DNA of 64,000 bases from Bradyrhizobium sp. Ai1a-2 (GCF_000426245.1 NZ_AUEZ01000031.1:1-64000), one strand, 5' to 3'. Positions 53,428-62,946 are shown, counted from the first letter of the stretch. Made by a program: numbers and translations. The notes: generated by a model from the sequence alone, not told the origin.

Positions 53428-53868
53428 ATGCCGCTTCATCTCATCAAGCTCGCCGTCGGTTGCGACTCGGTCAAGGAACTCAAGACCTGGGTTGCCGAAC
53501 GGATGGCGATCGCAAAGAAAAAGGGCCTGCCGCAGCGTCACGTCCACATCACGCGGATGACGCCGAAACGGGAGGAGGAGATCCTTGCCGGCGGCTCGCT
53601 CTATTGGGTGATCCGTGGCGAGATCGCCGCGCGCGAGAAGATCGTCGCGATCGAGCCGTTCCGCGACAAGGACGGCATCGGCCGCTGCCGCATCGTGATG
53701 CAGCCCAAGGTGATCACGGTATCGCCGCGTCCGATGCGCCCGTTCCAGGGCTGGCGCTACCTCACCGCCGATGCTGCGCCGCCCGACCTGACGAAATCGG
53801 CCGCCTCCGGCGTCGCTGCGATGCCCGAGCCGATGCGGCGCGAACTGCGCGATCTCGGATTGCTGTAA
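53428..53868 (+). CDS. DUF1489 family protein
   Basis: Encodes 146 residues. LHLIKLAVGCDSVKELKTWV, the central RHVHITRMTPKREEEILAGG and SLYWVIRGEIAAREKI match the DUF1489 family, which is almost confined to alphaproteobacteria. The function is unknown. There is no signal peptide or membrane segment. It lies between the tailed membrane protein and the convergent panC gene. Confidence 0.82.
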   Translation: MPLHLIKLAVGCDSVKELKTWVAERMAIAKKKGLPQRHVHITRMTPKREEEILAGGSLYWVIRGEIAAREKIVAIEPFRDKDGIGRCRIVMQPKVITVSPRPMRPFQGWRYLTADAAPPDLTKSAASGVAAMPEPMRRELRDLGLL

Positions 53869-53885
53869 CGGCTACGGATGCTGTG

Positions 53886-53909
53886 CTCCCTCTCTGCTTG
53901 CGGGAGAGG
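53886..53909. repeat. Short palindromic repeat after the DUF1489 gene
   Basis: CCTCTC and GAGAGG flank a loop containing TGCTTGCGG. This resembles the interspersed CCCTCTCCCGC-type palindromes common between genes in Bradyrhizobium. It may help terminate DUF1489 transcription; no T-run follows. Confidence 0.4.
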
Positions 53910-53958
53910 TGAAGTGAGTACGCTGACCGATCCCGCCGAGCGTGACACGCTGCCCGGG

Positions 53959-54810
53959 TTACACCGCGATGTTATCGATCAACCTCGTGGTGCCGAGCCT
54001 TGCGGCCACCAGCATCCGCAGCGGGCCGTCCTTGATCGAGGCAATCGGCGCCAGCGTCTCGGCGTGGCGCACCTCGAGATAGTCGAGCTTGAAGCCGGCC
54101 TTTTCGATCAGCTCGGCGCCGCCGGCGACAGCCGGCTCGATCGCTTCGCCGGCACGGATGCGGCGGGCGGTTTCCTTCATGACGCGATAGAGCTCCGGCG
54201 CGACCCGCCGTTCTTCCGGCGAGAGGTAGACGTTGCGGGAGGACATTGCGAGCCCGTCGCGCTCGCGCACGGTTCTGGAGCCGACCACCTTGACGCCGAG
54301 GTCGAGGTCGCGCGCCATCTGGGTCACGACGCGCAACTGCTGAAAGTCCTTTTCGCCGAAGATCGCAAAATCCGGTCGGCACTGCGTGAACAGTTTGCCG
54401 ACGACCGTGGCGACGCCGCCGAAGAAGTGCGGGCGGAAGCGATCTTCGAGGCCGACGGTGGCGGGCCCCTCCGGCGCGATCCGCGTGGCAAAACCATCCG
54501 GGTACATCGTCTTGACGTCGGGATGCCAGATCAGGTCGACCTTCTCGGCGGCGAGCTTTGCGACGTCGTCCTTCCAGGTGCGCGGATAGGAGCCGAAATC
54601 CTCTGTCGGAGCAAACTGGGTCGGATTGACGAAGATCGAGACGATGACGCGCCGGGCGCGTCGCTTGGCAAGGCGCACCAGCGACACATGCCCGTCATGG
54701 AGAGCTCCCATGGTTGGCACCAGCGCTGTCATCGCCTTTCTGCCGCGTAAAGCCTCAACGGTGCGGCGCAAGGCAGGGACGGTGCGGACGACCATAGGAC
54801 TTCGCGACAT
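53959..54810 (-). CDS. panC: Pantothenate synthetase PanC
   Basis: Encodes 283 residues. The HIGH-like motif is in VPTMGALHDGHVSLVR, the pantoate/ATP region is IFVNPTQFAPTEDFGSYPRT, IFGEKDFQQLRVV follows, and the KMSKS-like loop is GLAMSSRNVYLSPEE. It joins pantoate and beta-alanine using ATP, the last step to pantothenate and so to coenzyme A. The length is normal. It is divergent from the mipZ gene, with about 285 bases between the starts. panB is not in the window. Confidence 0.93.
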   Translation of the reverse strand: MSRSPMVVRTVPALRRTVEALRGRKAMTALVPTMGALHDGHVSLVRLAKRRARRVIVSIFVNPTQFAPTEDFGSYPRTWKDDVAKLAAEKVDLIWHPDVKTMYPDGFATRIAPEGPATVGLEDRFRPHFFGGVATVVGKLFTQCRPDFAIFGEKDFQQLRVVTQMARDLDLGVKVVGSRTVRERDGLAMSSRNVYLSPEERRVAPELYRVMKETARRIRAGEAIEPAVAGGAELIEKAGFKLDYLEVRHAETLAPIASIKDGPLRMLVAARLGTTRLIDNIAV

Positions 54811-55094
54811 CTGGATTCAATCTCTTGGGCTGGCTCGGGAAGGGTCTGTCAGGGCGAGACAGGCTCGGACTCGCCCGATGCGGTGGGCGCCCGACCATAT
54901 CAAGGGGAGGGCGTCGACGCCAAGGCGGCAGGCGCGCGCACCTGACCCACTCGGATGATGATAGAAGATTGCGGGCTGACATCTCCTGCGATGGATTCAT
55001 GATGAAGGAAGACAGTCGGCAGCTCCTTCCTCGCCTGGCGCATTTCGCTTGACCGTCGAAGCGCCCGATTTGAAGATGTCTGGGGGATCGAGTC

Positions 55095-56018
55095 ATGCTG
55101 GGACAGGCTGGTCAGGGGCAATCCGGCTCCGCTCATGTGGTGGTGCTCGGCAACGAGAAGGGCGGTTCGGGCAAATCCACCACCGCCCTGCACATCGCCG
55201 TCGCCTTGATGAAGGCCGGCCAGCGGGTCGCCACCATCGATCTCGATTGCCGCCAGCAAAGCTTTACCCGCTACGTCAATAACCGGCGCGCCTGGGCGCG
55301 GCGTTCCAATCTCGACCTCGAGATCCCCGCGCATCATTGCATCAAGTATGGCGAGACGATGCAGATCGCGGAGAACGAAAACGCCGAGTTCCAGCAGTTC
55401 ATGGCGGCGATCAGCGCGGTCGAGCGCAAATTCGATTTCATCGTCATCGATACGCCGGGCGCGGACACCTACCTGATGCGGCTTGCGCATTCGATGGCCG
55501 ACACGCTGGTGACGCCGATCAATGACAGCTTCCTCGACTTCGACGTGCTGGGCACCATCGATCCCGCCACCTATTCGGTGACGGGCGAAAGCCACTACGC
55601 CGAAATGGTGCGCGACGTCAGGCGCAAGCGACGGCAGGTGGACGGCGCCACCACCGACTGGATCGTGGTCCGCAACCGCCTTTCGATGCTTGGGTCGCGC
55701 AACAAGCAGCTCGTCGCCAACGGCCTGAAGCAGCTGTCGCTGCGGCTCGGTTTCCGCCCGATCGACGGCTTTGCCGAGCGTGTTGTCTACCGCGAGTTCT
55801 TCCCGCGCGGCCTGACCGCGCTCGACGACATCGACGAGCAGACGCTCGGCACGCGGCCCAGTATGGGCCACGTCACGGCGCGCGAGGAGGTGACTGGCCT
55901 CCTGCGCCAACTGAAGCTGCCGCTGGACGAGCGCGGTCGCCGCCGCGCGGCCAACCGGGCCGAATGGTTCAGCCAGGTCGACAAGCCGCTCGAGGTCCAC
56001 GACATCATCGCGACTTGA
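55095..56018 (+). CDS. mipZ: Division-plane positioning ATPase MipZ
   Basis: Encodes 307 residues of the ParA/MinD superfamily. The deviant Walker A is NEKGGSGKSTTALHIA (Lys22 signature, Lys27), switch I lies in TIDLDCRQQSFTRYVNNR and Walker B is FDFIVIDTPGADTYLMRLAH. The RQQSF and NNRRAW features are typical of MipZ rather than ParA. In Caulobacter it forms a gradient from the ParB-bound poles and blocks FtsZ assembly there, placing the division site at mid-cell. CTGGGGG lies before the ATG. Confidence 0.87.
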   Translation: MLGQAGQGQSGSAHVVVLGNEKGGSGKSTTALHIAVALMKAGQRVATIDLDCRQQSFTRYVNNRRAWARRSNLDLEIPAHHCIKYGETMQIAENENAEFQQFMAAISAVERKFDFIVIDTPGADTYLMRLAHSMADTLVTPINDSFLDFDVLGTIDPATYSVTGESHYAEMVRDVRRKRRQVDGATTDWIVVRNRLSMLGSRNKQLVANGLKQLSLRLGFRPIDGFAERVVYREFFPRGLTALDDIDEQTLGTRPSMGHVTAREEVTGLLRQLKLPLDERGRRRAANRAEWFSQVDKPLEVHDIIAT

Positions 56019-56027
56019 GGGGGCGGC

Positions 56028-57110
56028 TCACGCCGGCTGCAGGATCGTCATCTTGAACGGGCCGCCATTGGCTGCTGCGTGCGCCACCGCTTCGTTGACC
56101 TGGTCAAGGTCGAAGGTGGTCACTTCAAACAAGTCGAGCGGCAGCAGGCCCGCCCGGATCATGCCAACGAGGCCGAGCGTTGCTTCCGGGGGATACATCC
56201 ACACGCCGTGGATGGTGATGCATTCGCGCATGATCCAGGGGTAGGGCAATTCGAGGCCGGGGCCACCCTGCATCCCGACGCCGCCCATGAGCACCACGCG
56301 TCCATAGGGGCGCACCGTCATGATGGCGGCGCGCACTGTTGTTGGACTGACCGAGGGCGGCATCAGGTCGATCACACAGTCGATCGGGCCATCGGCCGCC
56401 TCGCGCATGCGTTTGCGATCGTCCTCCTCATTGCCGGATAGCCGGACCGGGCGCACCCTGCGGCCGAAGCGGCGCGCCAGATCGGCCAGCACCGTTTCGT
56501 TGCGTCCCGGCGCGACCACGCAGCGCGCGCCCATCGCCAGCGCGACCGCGACGGCGGCGCTGCCGAAATTGCCGGTGGCGCCGCTCACCAGCACCGTTTC
56601 CCCCGCCTGCAGTCTTGCTGCCAGGAAGCCGCCATATGGCACGAGGCACGTGCCGAGCGCGCACCAGGCTGGCGCCTCCACCGCATCGATCGTGCCGATG
56701 CGCTTGACGTTCTCGGTCGGGACCAGCGTCTGCTCGGCGAACGAACCGTGGCGAAAGTGCCGCTGCAGCCGCAATCCGCCTTCGCCGCGCGCGCTCCAGC
56801 CTTGCAGGGTGATGTAGGGCGAGATGGCATCGTCGCGGGAGCGGAAGGTCGGATCACAATAGACCCAATCCCCCACGGCGAGGTGGGTAGCGTCGGGCCC
56901 CGCTGCGCGAACCCTTCCGATCGCGCCGGGTCCCGGCACGGCCGGCAACTCCAGGAGATAGTTTCGCTCGCCGCTGAAGACTTCGTTCGCATAGGACAGT
57001 ACGCGCGTTGCCACGACATCGACCACGACTTCGCCGGTGCCGATCATCGGGTCGGCAACGGTTTCGATTGCGAGCCGGGATCCGAATGATCTCAAAACAG
57101 CAGCTTTCAT
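56028..57110 (-). CDS. Medium-chain zinc-type alcohol dehydrogenase/quinone oxidoreductase
   Basis: Encodes 360 residues from the ATG at 57110 (MKAAVLRSFGSRLAIET); an ATG three codons earlier is also possible. The GroES-like half includes ELPAVPGPGAIGRVRAAGPD and the Rossmann half has VLVSGATGNFGSAAVAVALA. The catalytic zinc cysteine expected near residues 38-40 is absent (VLSYANEV), so it resembles zinc-independent quinone-oxidoreductase members. It would reduce a carbonyl or enone with NADPH. It diverges from a MmyB-type regulator 103 bases away, which probably controls it. Confidence 0.82.
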   Translation of the reverse strand: MKAAVLRSFGSRLAIETVADPMIGTGEVVVDVVATRVLSYANEVFSGERNYLLELPAVPGPGAIGRVRAAGPDATHLAVGDWVYCDPTFRSRDDAISPYITLQGWSARGEGGLRLQRHFRHGSFAEQTLVPTENVKRIGTIDAVEAPAWCALGTCLVPYGGFLAARLQAGETVLVSGATGNFGSAAVAVALAMGARCVVAPGRNETVLADLARRFGRRVRPVRLSGNEEDDRKRMREAADGPIDCVIDLMPPSVSPTTVRAAIMTVRPYGRVVLMGGVGMQGGPGLELPYPWIMRECITIHGVWMYPPEATLGLVGMIRAGLLPLDLFEVTTFDLDQVNEAVAHAAANGGPFKMTILQPA

Positions 57111-57213
57111 GGCTCTCATCCTGGTTGAGACCGCATCCTCGAAGAGCCTGTCCCTTGCAACAAGACCTGGTATTATCCTGGGATTAAAAGTCCCTCGTTG
57201 CGGGAGCAGTCCC

Positions 57214-57987
57214 ATGGCAGATGCCCGGCAAAGCGAACTCGGCGATTTCCTGCGCTCGCGGCGGGAGAAGCTGACGCCAAAGGCTGCAGGCATTTCGATC
57301 GGACGGCGCCGTCGGACGCCGGGCTTGCGCCGCGAGGAGGTGGCTGAACTCGCCGGCATTGGCGTCGATTGGTACACGAGGCTCGAGCAGGGCCGCAGCG
57401 TCAGCCCGTCGCTGACAACGATCGACGCCTTGGCGCGAGCGCTGCGGCTGACCAAGGCTGAGCACGCGCATCTGCGGGCTTTGATCCGCGACGCCGATCG
57501 GCGGCCGTTCATCCCGGAGGCGGTGCCGCCAGCGATCCGGCGCACGGTGGAGAGCTTGAACAAGCCGGCCTATATCACCGGGCGGCGCTGGGACATCCTG
57601 GCCTGGAATGACGCCGCAGAACAAACCTTCGGCTTCGGCCGACTTCCGCCGGCCGACCGCAACGTGCTTGTCTGCATGCTGACCAATGAGGCGACGCGGC
57701 GTCTGTTCGGCGCCTCATGGGCCGACGAAGCCCGCCGGATGGTGGCCCAGTTTCGCGCAAGTCACGATCTGTGGGCAGGCGATCCCGCCTTTCGCGACCT
57801 CCTCGCTCGGCTGCAGCAGGGCTGCGGGGAATTCGCCCAATGGTGGGGGGCGCACGATATCAAAAGCAGCGTGTCGGGCCGCAAAACGCTCAGCCATCCC
57901 AGGAAGGGTCGCCTGACCTTCGAATATGCGAGCTTTCAAGCCAATGACGATCCGGCGCTGAAACTCACGATCTACACGGCCGCCTGA
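57214..57987 (+). CDS. MmyB-like XRE transcriptional regulator
   Basis: Encodes 257 residues. An N-terminal helix-turn-helix (RRTPGLRREEVAELAGIGVD, then WYTRLEQGRSVSPS) is followed by the MmyB ligand-binding domain (ITGRRWDILAWNDAAEQTFG to LKLTIYTAA). GGGAG precedes the ATG at 57214. Regulators of this type generally control a divergent oxidoreductase, here the dehydrogenase at 56.0 kb, and may sense a fatty-acid-like or xenobiotic ligand. The shared upstream interval is 103 bases. Confidence 0.87.
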   Translation: MADARQSELGDFLRSRREKLTPKAAGISIGRRRRTPGLRREEVAELAGIGVDWYTRLEQGRSVSPSLTTIDALARALRLTKAEHAHLRALIRDADRRPFIPEAVPPAIRRTVESLNKPAYITGRRWDILAWNDAAEQTFGFGRLPPADRNVLVCMLTNEATRRLFGASWADEARRMVAQFRASHDLWAGDPAFRDLLARLQQGCGEFAQWWGAHDIKSSVSGRKTLSHPRKGRLTFEYASFQANDDPALKLTIYTAA

Positions 57988-58111
57988 CCCCCGTGCGACT
58001 ACGGGGGAGGCCCAAAAATCCGGGAACAAACCTCAAAGTGGGCCGTTTTATTACAAATGTAGTGAGCGCCTGAACGGGAATTTCGTAGGCGCCATCATAA
58101 GGTTAGGAGGA

Positions 58112-58219
58112 ATGCCACCAATGCCGCAGCGCGTGTGCGGATGCACAAGAATTAGGTGCGTCGCACAACACTCAGGCGATCAAGACACAACATTTAGACT
58201 TCCTGTCACGTCGCTGTGA
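58112..58219 (+). CDS. Possible 35-residue leader peptide
   Basis: AGGAGG at 58105-58110 is one of the best ribosome sites in this region, but the next gene starts almost 190 bases later. Two ATGs follow (58112 and 58121; the second has normal spacing), opening MPPMPQRVCGCTRIRCVAQH, which stops at 58219. Three cysteines lie close together. A hairpin with 5-base arms (GTCAC, GTGAC) spans the stop. It could be a regulatory leader or chance. Confidence 0.25.
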   Translation: MPPMPQRVCGCTRIRCVAQHSGDQDTTFRLPVTSL

Positions 58220-58296
58220 CATATATCATCCAGACGGACCGCAAGAGTCCGGACAAATGGGATATAGCGCCAGAGGCGGGCGCGCCGAGGACGAAT

Positions 58297-59208
58297 ATGA
58301 AACGTGGAATTACCGTTCTGCTTTCACTTAGCGTGCTTGTGACTGGCGCGTATTTCACCGCCAGCAAGTGGGCCATCCGTCACGAGACACTCAAGTTCTA
58401 TGACCCGGCGCGGGACAACCGCCTCGTGCCCGTTGACGTGGCTGTGCGCTGGGACAAGGAGATGCAGGCCAACGCCGGCATGATCACGCTGCCGGTGGCG
58501 ATCCTCAACCACGGCAACACCGTCAAGAACACCGAGTATTCGTTCCTGACCAACATCTTTGCCGCGCGCGGCTATCTGGTGGTCAGCCCGCAGCACGACC
58601 TGCCGACGGACCCGCCGATGGTGACCAAGACCGGCGAGATCTATGTCGGCCGCCTGCCGCAGATCCAGCGCGGCGTGGCCAACATCCACTTCGCCATCGA
58701 CGAGATGAAGAAGGTCCAGCCCAACGCCGACTATGCCAAGGTTACCATGGTCGGACACTCGATGGGCGGCGACATCTCGATGTACTTCGCCAAGCAATAT
58801 CCCGACGAGATCAAGAAGGTCGTGACGCTGGACAATCTGCGCGTGCCGTTCCTGACCGACGGCAAGTTCAAGATCCTGTCCTTCCGCTCGAAGGACACGC
58901 AGTTCAAGCCTGATCCGGGCGTCGTGCCCGATGCCGACGAGTGCGAGAAGTCCGGCATCACTGTGGTGAACACCAACTTCCAGCACAACGACATGCGCGA
59001 CACCGGTCCGGACCTCGCGAAGAACTCGATCCAGGCGATGCTCGACAAGTTCCTGGTCGATACCGACAGCGAGGTGGCGCCGGTCGACACCAAGAGTGCG
59101 CCGCCGAAAATCCTCGAACCCGGGCCGGTCTCGCTCTACGTTCCCGACCCCTCGGCCGACAAGAACGTCAAGAAGACCGAGCAGGACTCCGCCTCGGTGG
59201 CGAACTGA
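58297..59208 (+). CDS. Exported or anchored alpha/beta hydrolase
   Basis: Encodes 303 residues from the ATG at 58297 (GAGGACGA upstream). An N-terminal hydrophobic stretch (GITVLLSLSVLVTGAYFTAS) looks like a signal or anchor. The nucleophile elbow is TMVGHSMGGDISMYF and the oxyanion region is PVAILNHGNTVKNTEYSFL. The catalytic Asp probably lies in VVTLDNLRVP, and a late His in NFQHNDMRD. The last 50 residues are charged and unstructured. The substrate is unknown; the lipase-like fold suggests an ester. Confidence 0.78.
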   Translation: MKRGITVLLSLSVLVTGAYFTASKWAIRHETLKFYDPARDNRLVPVDVAVRWDKEMQANAGMITLPVAILNHGNTVKNTEYSFLTNIFAARGYLVVSPQHDLPTDPPMVTKTGEIYVGRLPQIQRGVANIHFAIDEMKKVQPNADYAKVTMVGHSMGGDISMYFAKQYPDEIKKVVTLDNLRVPFLTDGKFKILSFRSKDTQFKPDPGVVPDADECEKSGITVVNTNFQHNDMRDTGPDLAKNSIQAMLDKFLVDTDSEVAPVDTKSAPPKILEPGPVSLYVPDPSADKNVKKTEQDSASVAN

Positions 59209-59299
59209 CGGCCGCCTCCGCGCTCGTCTCACCGACGCAAGCGCATTGACGCTTTCCCAGTCACGGCCCACATAATCCTCGCAGCAAGGGCGAGGATTG

Positions 59300-60064
59300 A
59301 TGGCTGCCGAACCGACCAGACCGAAAACCGGGAGCGACATCGCTGCGCAAGAGGCCGAGGCCCGCAAGTCCGGTCGCTTGCCGGAAGCATCTCCATCGAG
59401 CTCCGAGGATATCGCAGCCTTTGTCGCCAAGGCGCGCACGATGTCGTCGCATCACGGCGGCGGGCGGGGACGGCTGATTTTCGCACTCGATGCCACGATG
59501 AGCCGGCAGCCGACCTGGGACATGGCCTGCGCGCTGCAGGCCGACATGTTTCGCGAGGCTGCCTCCCTGGGGAGTCTCGACATCCGCCTGGTCTATTACC
59601 GCGGCTTCAACGAATGCCGGGCGACTGCATGGATTTCCGACAGCACCCAACTTGCCAGACTGATGGGTAAGATCAATTGCCAGGGCGGCAATACCCAGAT
59701 CGGCAAGGTGTTGTCCGAAACGCGCCGCGAGGCGGTCGCCTCCGGCGTGCGGGCCGTGGTGTTCGTCGGCGACGCCATGGAGGAGTCGGTCGATGATCTC
59801 TGCGCCAAGGCCGGCGAACTCGGACTGCTCAAGGTCCCCGTCTTCACGTTCCAGGAAGGCGGCGATGTCACCGCCGAACGGGCTTTCCGCGAGATTGCGC
59901 GGCTGACCGGTGGCGCCTATTGCCGCTTCGATCCCGGTGCTGCGGCGCAATTGCGTGAGCTGCTGCGTGCGGCTGCGGCCTACGCGGCTGGCGGCCGTGA
60001 GGCGCTGCTGCAGTTGTCGAAAACCGCAAGCGGCGCAGCCAAGTTGATTGGCCAGATGAAGTGA
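59300..60064 (+). CDS. VWA-like domain protein
   Basis: Encodes 254 residues from the ATG at 59300 (GAGG upstream). After a polar, Ser-rich start, the sequence RLIFALDATMSRQPTWDMAC resembles a von Willebrand A MIDAS strand (D-x-T-x-S form). Parallel strand/helix units follow (LDIRLVYYRGFNECRATAW, AVVFVGDAMEESVDDL and on). No signal peptide is present, so it is cytoplasmic. It lies 109 bases upstream of a DnaJ-domain membrane protein and is probably in one operon with it. The function is unknown. Confidence 0.72.
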   Translation: MAAEPTRPKTGSDIAAQEAEARKSGRLPEASPSSSEDIAAFVAKARTMSSHHGGGRGRLIFALDATMSRQPTWDMACALQADMFREAASLGSLDIRLVYYRGFNECRATAWISDSTQLARLMGKINCQGGNTQIGKVLSETRREAVASGVRAVVFVGDAMEESVDDLCAKAGELGLLKVPVFTFQEGGDVTAERAFREIARLTGGAYCRFDPGAAAQLRELLRAAAAYAAGGREALLQLSKTASGAAKLIGQMK

Positions 60065-60173
60065 CCGCACCTCGGCTCTGCCTACGAGGTGGCCGCCTTC
60101 GCCACCGCATTGACGCCTGCGTCAGAAGCAGGGTCGCGATGCTTTTCCAATCCACTGCGATTATATTGCGCCC

Positions 60174-60890
60174 ATGCCAACCCTGATCGCCGGCGTCGTT
60201 GCCGTTGTCTCGCTTTATCTCCTGCTGCAGATGTTTCGGGCCGCCAACCCGGCGGTGCTGGCGCGCGCAATCAAGATCATCGGCGGCGTGTTGTCGCTTG
60301 CGGTCGCCGCCTATACCGGCATCAAGGGGGAGCTTGCGGTGGCGATCCCGCTCGGGATTTTTGGTGCCGGCCTGCTCGGGTGGTCGCCGAACGTGCTCGG
60401 CAACTTCGGCAGCATCTTCGGCGGCGCGCAGCGCTCCGCTGGACAGAGTTCGCGCGTGCGCTCGAAATATCTCGACATGAGCCTCGACCACGACACTGGC
60501 GCGCTGTCAGGCCGGATCGTGGAAGGACCGAATGCCGGCCGTTCGCTCGACGAGTTCGACCTTCCGGGATTGCTGGCAATGGCCGCCGGCTTCGACGCCG
60601 AGAGCGCCACCTTACTTGAAAGCTATCTGGACCGCCGGTTTCCCGCTTGGCGTCAGGACGCGCAGGGCAACGGGGCAGGGGGGCAGCGTCGCGCGGCGCC
60701 TGGCGGCAAAATGACGGAAGAGGAGGCCTACCAGGTCCTTGGCCTGCAGCCGGGTGCGTCGCGTGACGAGATCAGCCGGGCGCACCGCACCCTGATGAAG
60801 AAACTGCATCCCGACCAAGGGGGGTCGACGTACCTCGCTGCCCGTGTAAACGAGGCCAAGGATACCTTGCTTCGCACGCATTCTAGCTAA
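60174..60890 (+). CDS. Membrane protein with C-terminal DnaJ domain
   Basis: Encodes 238 residues. Two or three N-terminal membrane segments (LIAGVVAVVSLYLLLQMF, IIGGVLSLAVAAYTG, LAVAIPLGIFGAGLLGW) are followed by a soluble linker and a C-terminal J domain (MTEEEAYQVLGLQPGASRDE) with the HPD motif in KKLHPDQGG. J proteins stimulate DnaK ATPase; membrane-tethered ones act at the inner membrane, as TIM14-like or DjlA-like partners do. The J domain is at the end rather than the start, as in Tim14. Confidence 0.82.
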   Translation: MPTLIAGVVAVVSLYLLLQMFRAANPAVLARAIKIIGGVLSLAVAAYTGIKGELAVAIPLGIFGAGLLGWSPNVLGNFGSIFGGAQRSAGQSSRVRSKYLDMSLDHDTGALSGRIVEGPNAGRSLDEFDLPGLLAMAAGFDAESATLLESYLDRRFPAWRQDAQGNGAGGQRRAAPGGKMTEEEAYQVLGLQPGASRDEISRAHRTLMKKLHPDQGGSTYLAARVNEAKDTLLRTHSS

Positions 60891-61056
60891 CTCCGGCGAC
60901 GCTACCAAACGCTACAAACCGAGAGTTGCTCCTGCTTTTCTGTGCTGACGTCCCGTCTCGCCCGCCATTGTCCGGCGTGGTCGATCACCTGTTCTCGAAA
61001 GCTTAACCCTAAATCCTTGCCGAGAGGTTTCGCGAGGGAACAAGTGGCCGACACAA

Positions 61057-61084
61057 GAAAGCCGGCGCTGTTGTGCGCCGGCTT
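61057..61084. terminator. Bidirectional terminator between the DnaJ-domain and carboxypeptidase genes
   Basis: Perfect 11-base arms (AAAGCCGGCGC and its complement) flank a 6-base loop. It sits between two converging genes and has A and T ends on both strands, so it can serve both. Confidence 0.75.
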
Positions 61085-61107
61085 TGCGATTCAGGTCGAT
61101 CGGTGGA

Positions 61108-62946
61108 TCAGTTGCGGATGGTGATGCAGGAGATGTCGGCGCGTTTCAGCGTCCGGCACGCCGCCTCGGCCTGCTCGCGCTCAAGGCCGGCAAAGCGGGC
61201 GCGATAAAGCTTGCGGTTATCCTTGCCGACGACCGTCTCGGTGAAGGGATCGGCCTTGCCAAGGAGGCCGCGCGACTGGTTGCGCGCAAGATCGATGCGC
61301 TGGCGCGCCTCGTCCTCGCTTTCGAGCGCACCGACCTGGATGATCCAGCCGGTATGCATGGCGGGCTGGTTGGGCTTGGCGACTGGCTGCACCGCTTGCG
61401 GCTGGACCGAGGCGACCGTTTGCGGCGCCGAGGCGGGCTGCTGCAGGCTCGACGCGGGCAACACGCCGAGGATGCCATTGCCGGTACCGAACCCAGCGGG
61501 CTGCGGCGGCATTTCGGTCCCGGCGGGCCTGGCGGGTTCGGTCTTGGCCACGTCGGTCTTGGCGACGTCGGCGCTCGCCACGACGGCGTTCGAGGTTTCG
61601 GCCACTTCCGGACGGGCCGGGATCGCGTTGGTGATCGGCGGCGCCGGCTGAGACGGCGCGGCAGAGGCGAGTTTGGTGCCGCCAGCCTTGACCTGAACCG
61701 TCTTCACCTTGACCGGCTTCATCGGCTCGGCAGAGCCGGGAATGATCGCCATGGGCTGGCTCTGGATCACACCGTTGGTCAGGGGTGCGGGTTCGGACTT
61801 GAACTCAGGCCTGGCCGCTGGCTCCGCCTTCGCCGGCGGCGGGGGAAGGGCGGCGGCTGCTGCGGCCATCAGCGATGCCTTTGCGGCCGGGCGCGGCGCG
61901 GCCGGCGTGAGCGCTGCCACGGCAGGCTCGGCGGAGGCGGCGGCGCTGGAAGTGACCTGCGCCGGCTGGTCGTTGCCGCGCGGCGCCGTATCAGCTTCCG
62001 CGACATTGGTATCCGCGACATTCTTCTCGCTGATGGCGGCGGCGGTGCGGACGGTTGCGCCCTTTTCGAGGTTCTCGGCGAGCAGGCCGCGCATGATGGC
62101 GTCGCGCGAGCCGCCGCTGCGACCACCCAACACCACGCCGACCAGATGGCGGTTGCCGCGGCGCAATGAGCTGACGAGATTGAAGCCGGAGGCGCGGGTG
62201 TAGCCGGTCTTGATCCCGTCGATGCCCTCGACCTTGCCGAGCAGATGATTGTGATTGCGGATCGACTGTCCGCGATAATTGAACACGGTGGTCGAAAAGT
62301 ACCGATAGTAGCGCGGGAACCGATCCTGGATCGCACGGCCGAGGGTCGCCTGGTCTCGGGCGGTCGTCACCTGCTCATCATTGGGCAGACCCGAAGCGTT
62401 GCGGTAGAGCGTCTTGCTCATGCCGAGCGAACGGGCTTTCCGCGTCATCATCTTGGCGAAGTCGTCTTCATCGCCGCCAATGGCTTCGGCGATCACGACG
62501 GCCGCGTCATTCGCGGAACGCGTCACCAGACCCTTGATGGCGTCTTCGACCTTGATGCTCTGGCCGGGCCGCAGGCCAAGCTTGGTGGGAGACTGCTCCG
62601 AAGCGTGCTCCGAGACCTGCATCTCCGTATCCAGCTTCATCCGCCCGGTCTCGAGGCGCTCGAACAGCAGATAAAGCGTCATGATCTTCGTCAGCGAGGC
62701 CGGGTGACGAAGGCCATCGGGATTGTTGGATGCCAGCACCGAGCCGGAATTGCCGTCGACGATGATGGAGGAGAATTGGGGGCTATAGCTGTCGCGATCC
62801 ACCTGATGAGAGCGCACCTGGTGCCGGTGGCGCGAGCGACGCGCCTCGGCGCTCTCGCTTGAGATCAGGATCACTGTTGTGAAGGTGATGAGCCCGAGAA
62901 CGCCAACTCGCAATACGCGCGAGGAAGCTGAGGTTGTACGAAGCAT
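61108..62946 (-). CDS. D-alanyl-D-alanine carboxypeptidase (PBP5/6-like) with SPOR domain
   Basis: Encodes 612 residues. A signal/anchor (VLRVGVLGLITFTTVILISS) leads to a penicillin-binding domain with SLTK (Ser84, Lys87), SAN (144-146) and KTG (246-248). A long Ala/Pro-rich linker (about 320-530) carries a C-terminal SPOR domain (GWIIQVGALESEDEARQRID through CRTLKRADISCITIRN). The enzyme trims the last D-Ala from peptidoglycan stems, and SPOR domains bind stem-free glycan at division sites, so this copy probably acts at the septum. The PBP5-SPOR fusion is characteristic of rhizobia. Confidence 0.9.
   Translation of the reverse strand: MLRTTSASSRVLRVGVLGLITFTTVILISSESAEARRSRHRHQVRSHQVDRDSYSPQFSSIIVDGNSGSVLASNNPDGLRHPASLTKIMTLYLLFERLETGRMKLDTEMQVSEHASEQSPTKLGLRPGQSIKVEDAIKGLVTRSANDAAVVIAEAIGGDEDDFAKMMTRKARSLGMSKTLYRNASGLPNDEQVTTARDQATLGRAIQDRFPRYYRYFSTTVFNYRGQSIRNHNHLLGKVEGIDGIKTGYTRASGFNLVSSLRRGNRHLVGVVLGGRSGGSRDAIMRGLLAENLEKGATVRTAAAISEKNVADTNVAEADTAPRGNDQPAQVTSSAAASAEPAVAALTPAAPRPAAKASLMAAAAAALPPPPAKAEPAARPEFKSEPAPLTNGVIQSQPMAIIPGSAEPMKPVKVKTVQVKAGGTKLASAAPSQPAPPITNAIPARPEVAETSNAVVASADVAKTDVAKTEPARPAGTEMPPQPAGFGTGNGILGVLPASSLQQPASAPQTVASVQPQAVQPVAKPNQPAMHTGWIIQVGALESEDEARQRIDLARNQSRGLLGKADPFTETVVGKDNRKLYRARFAGLEREQAEAACRTLKRADISCITIRN

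Noticed and set aside
61084..62169. A 361-codon plus-strand frame opposite the carboxypeptidase
   Set aside because: It is Gly/Arg-rich and is the complement of the Ala/Pro-rich linker; the minus strand has the complete penicillin-binding motifs.
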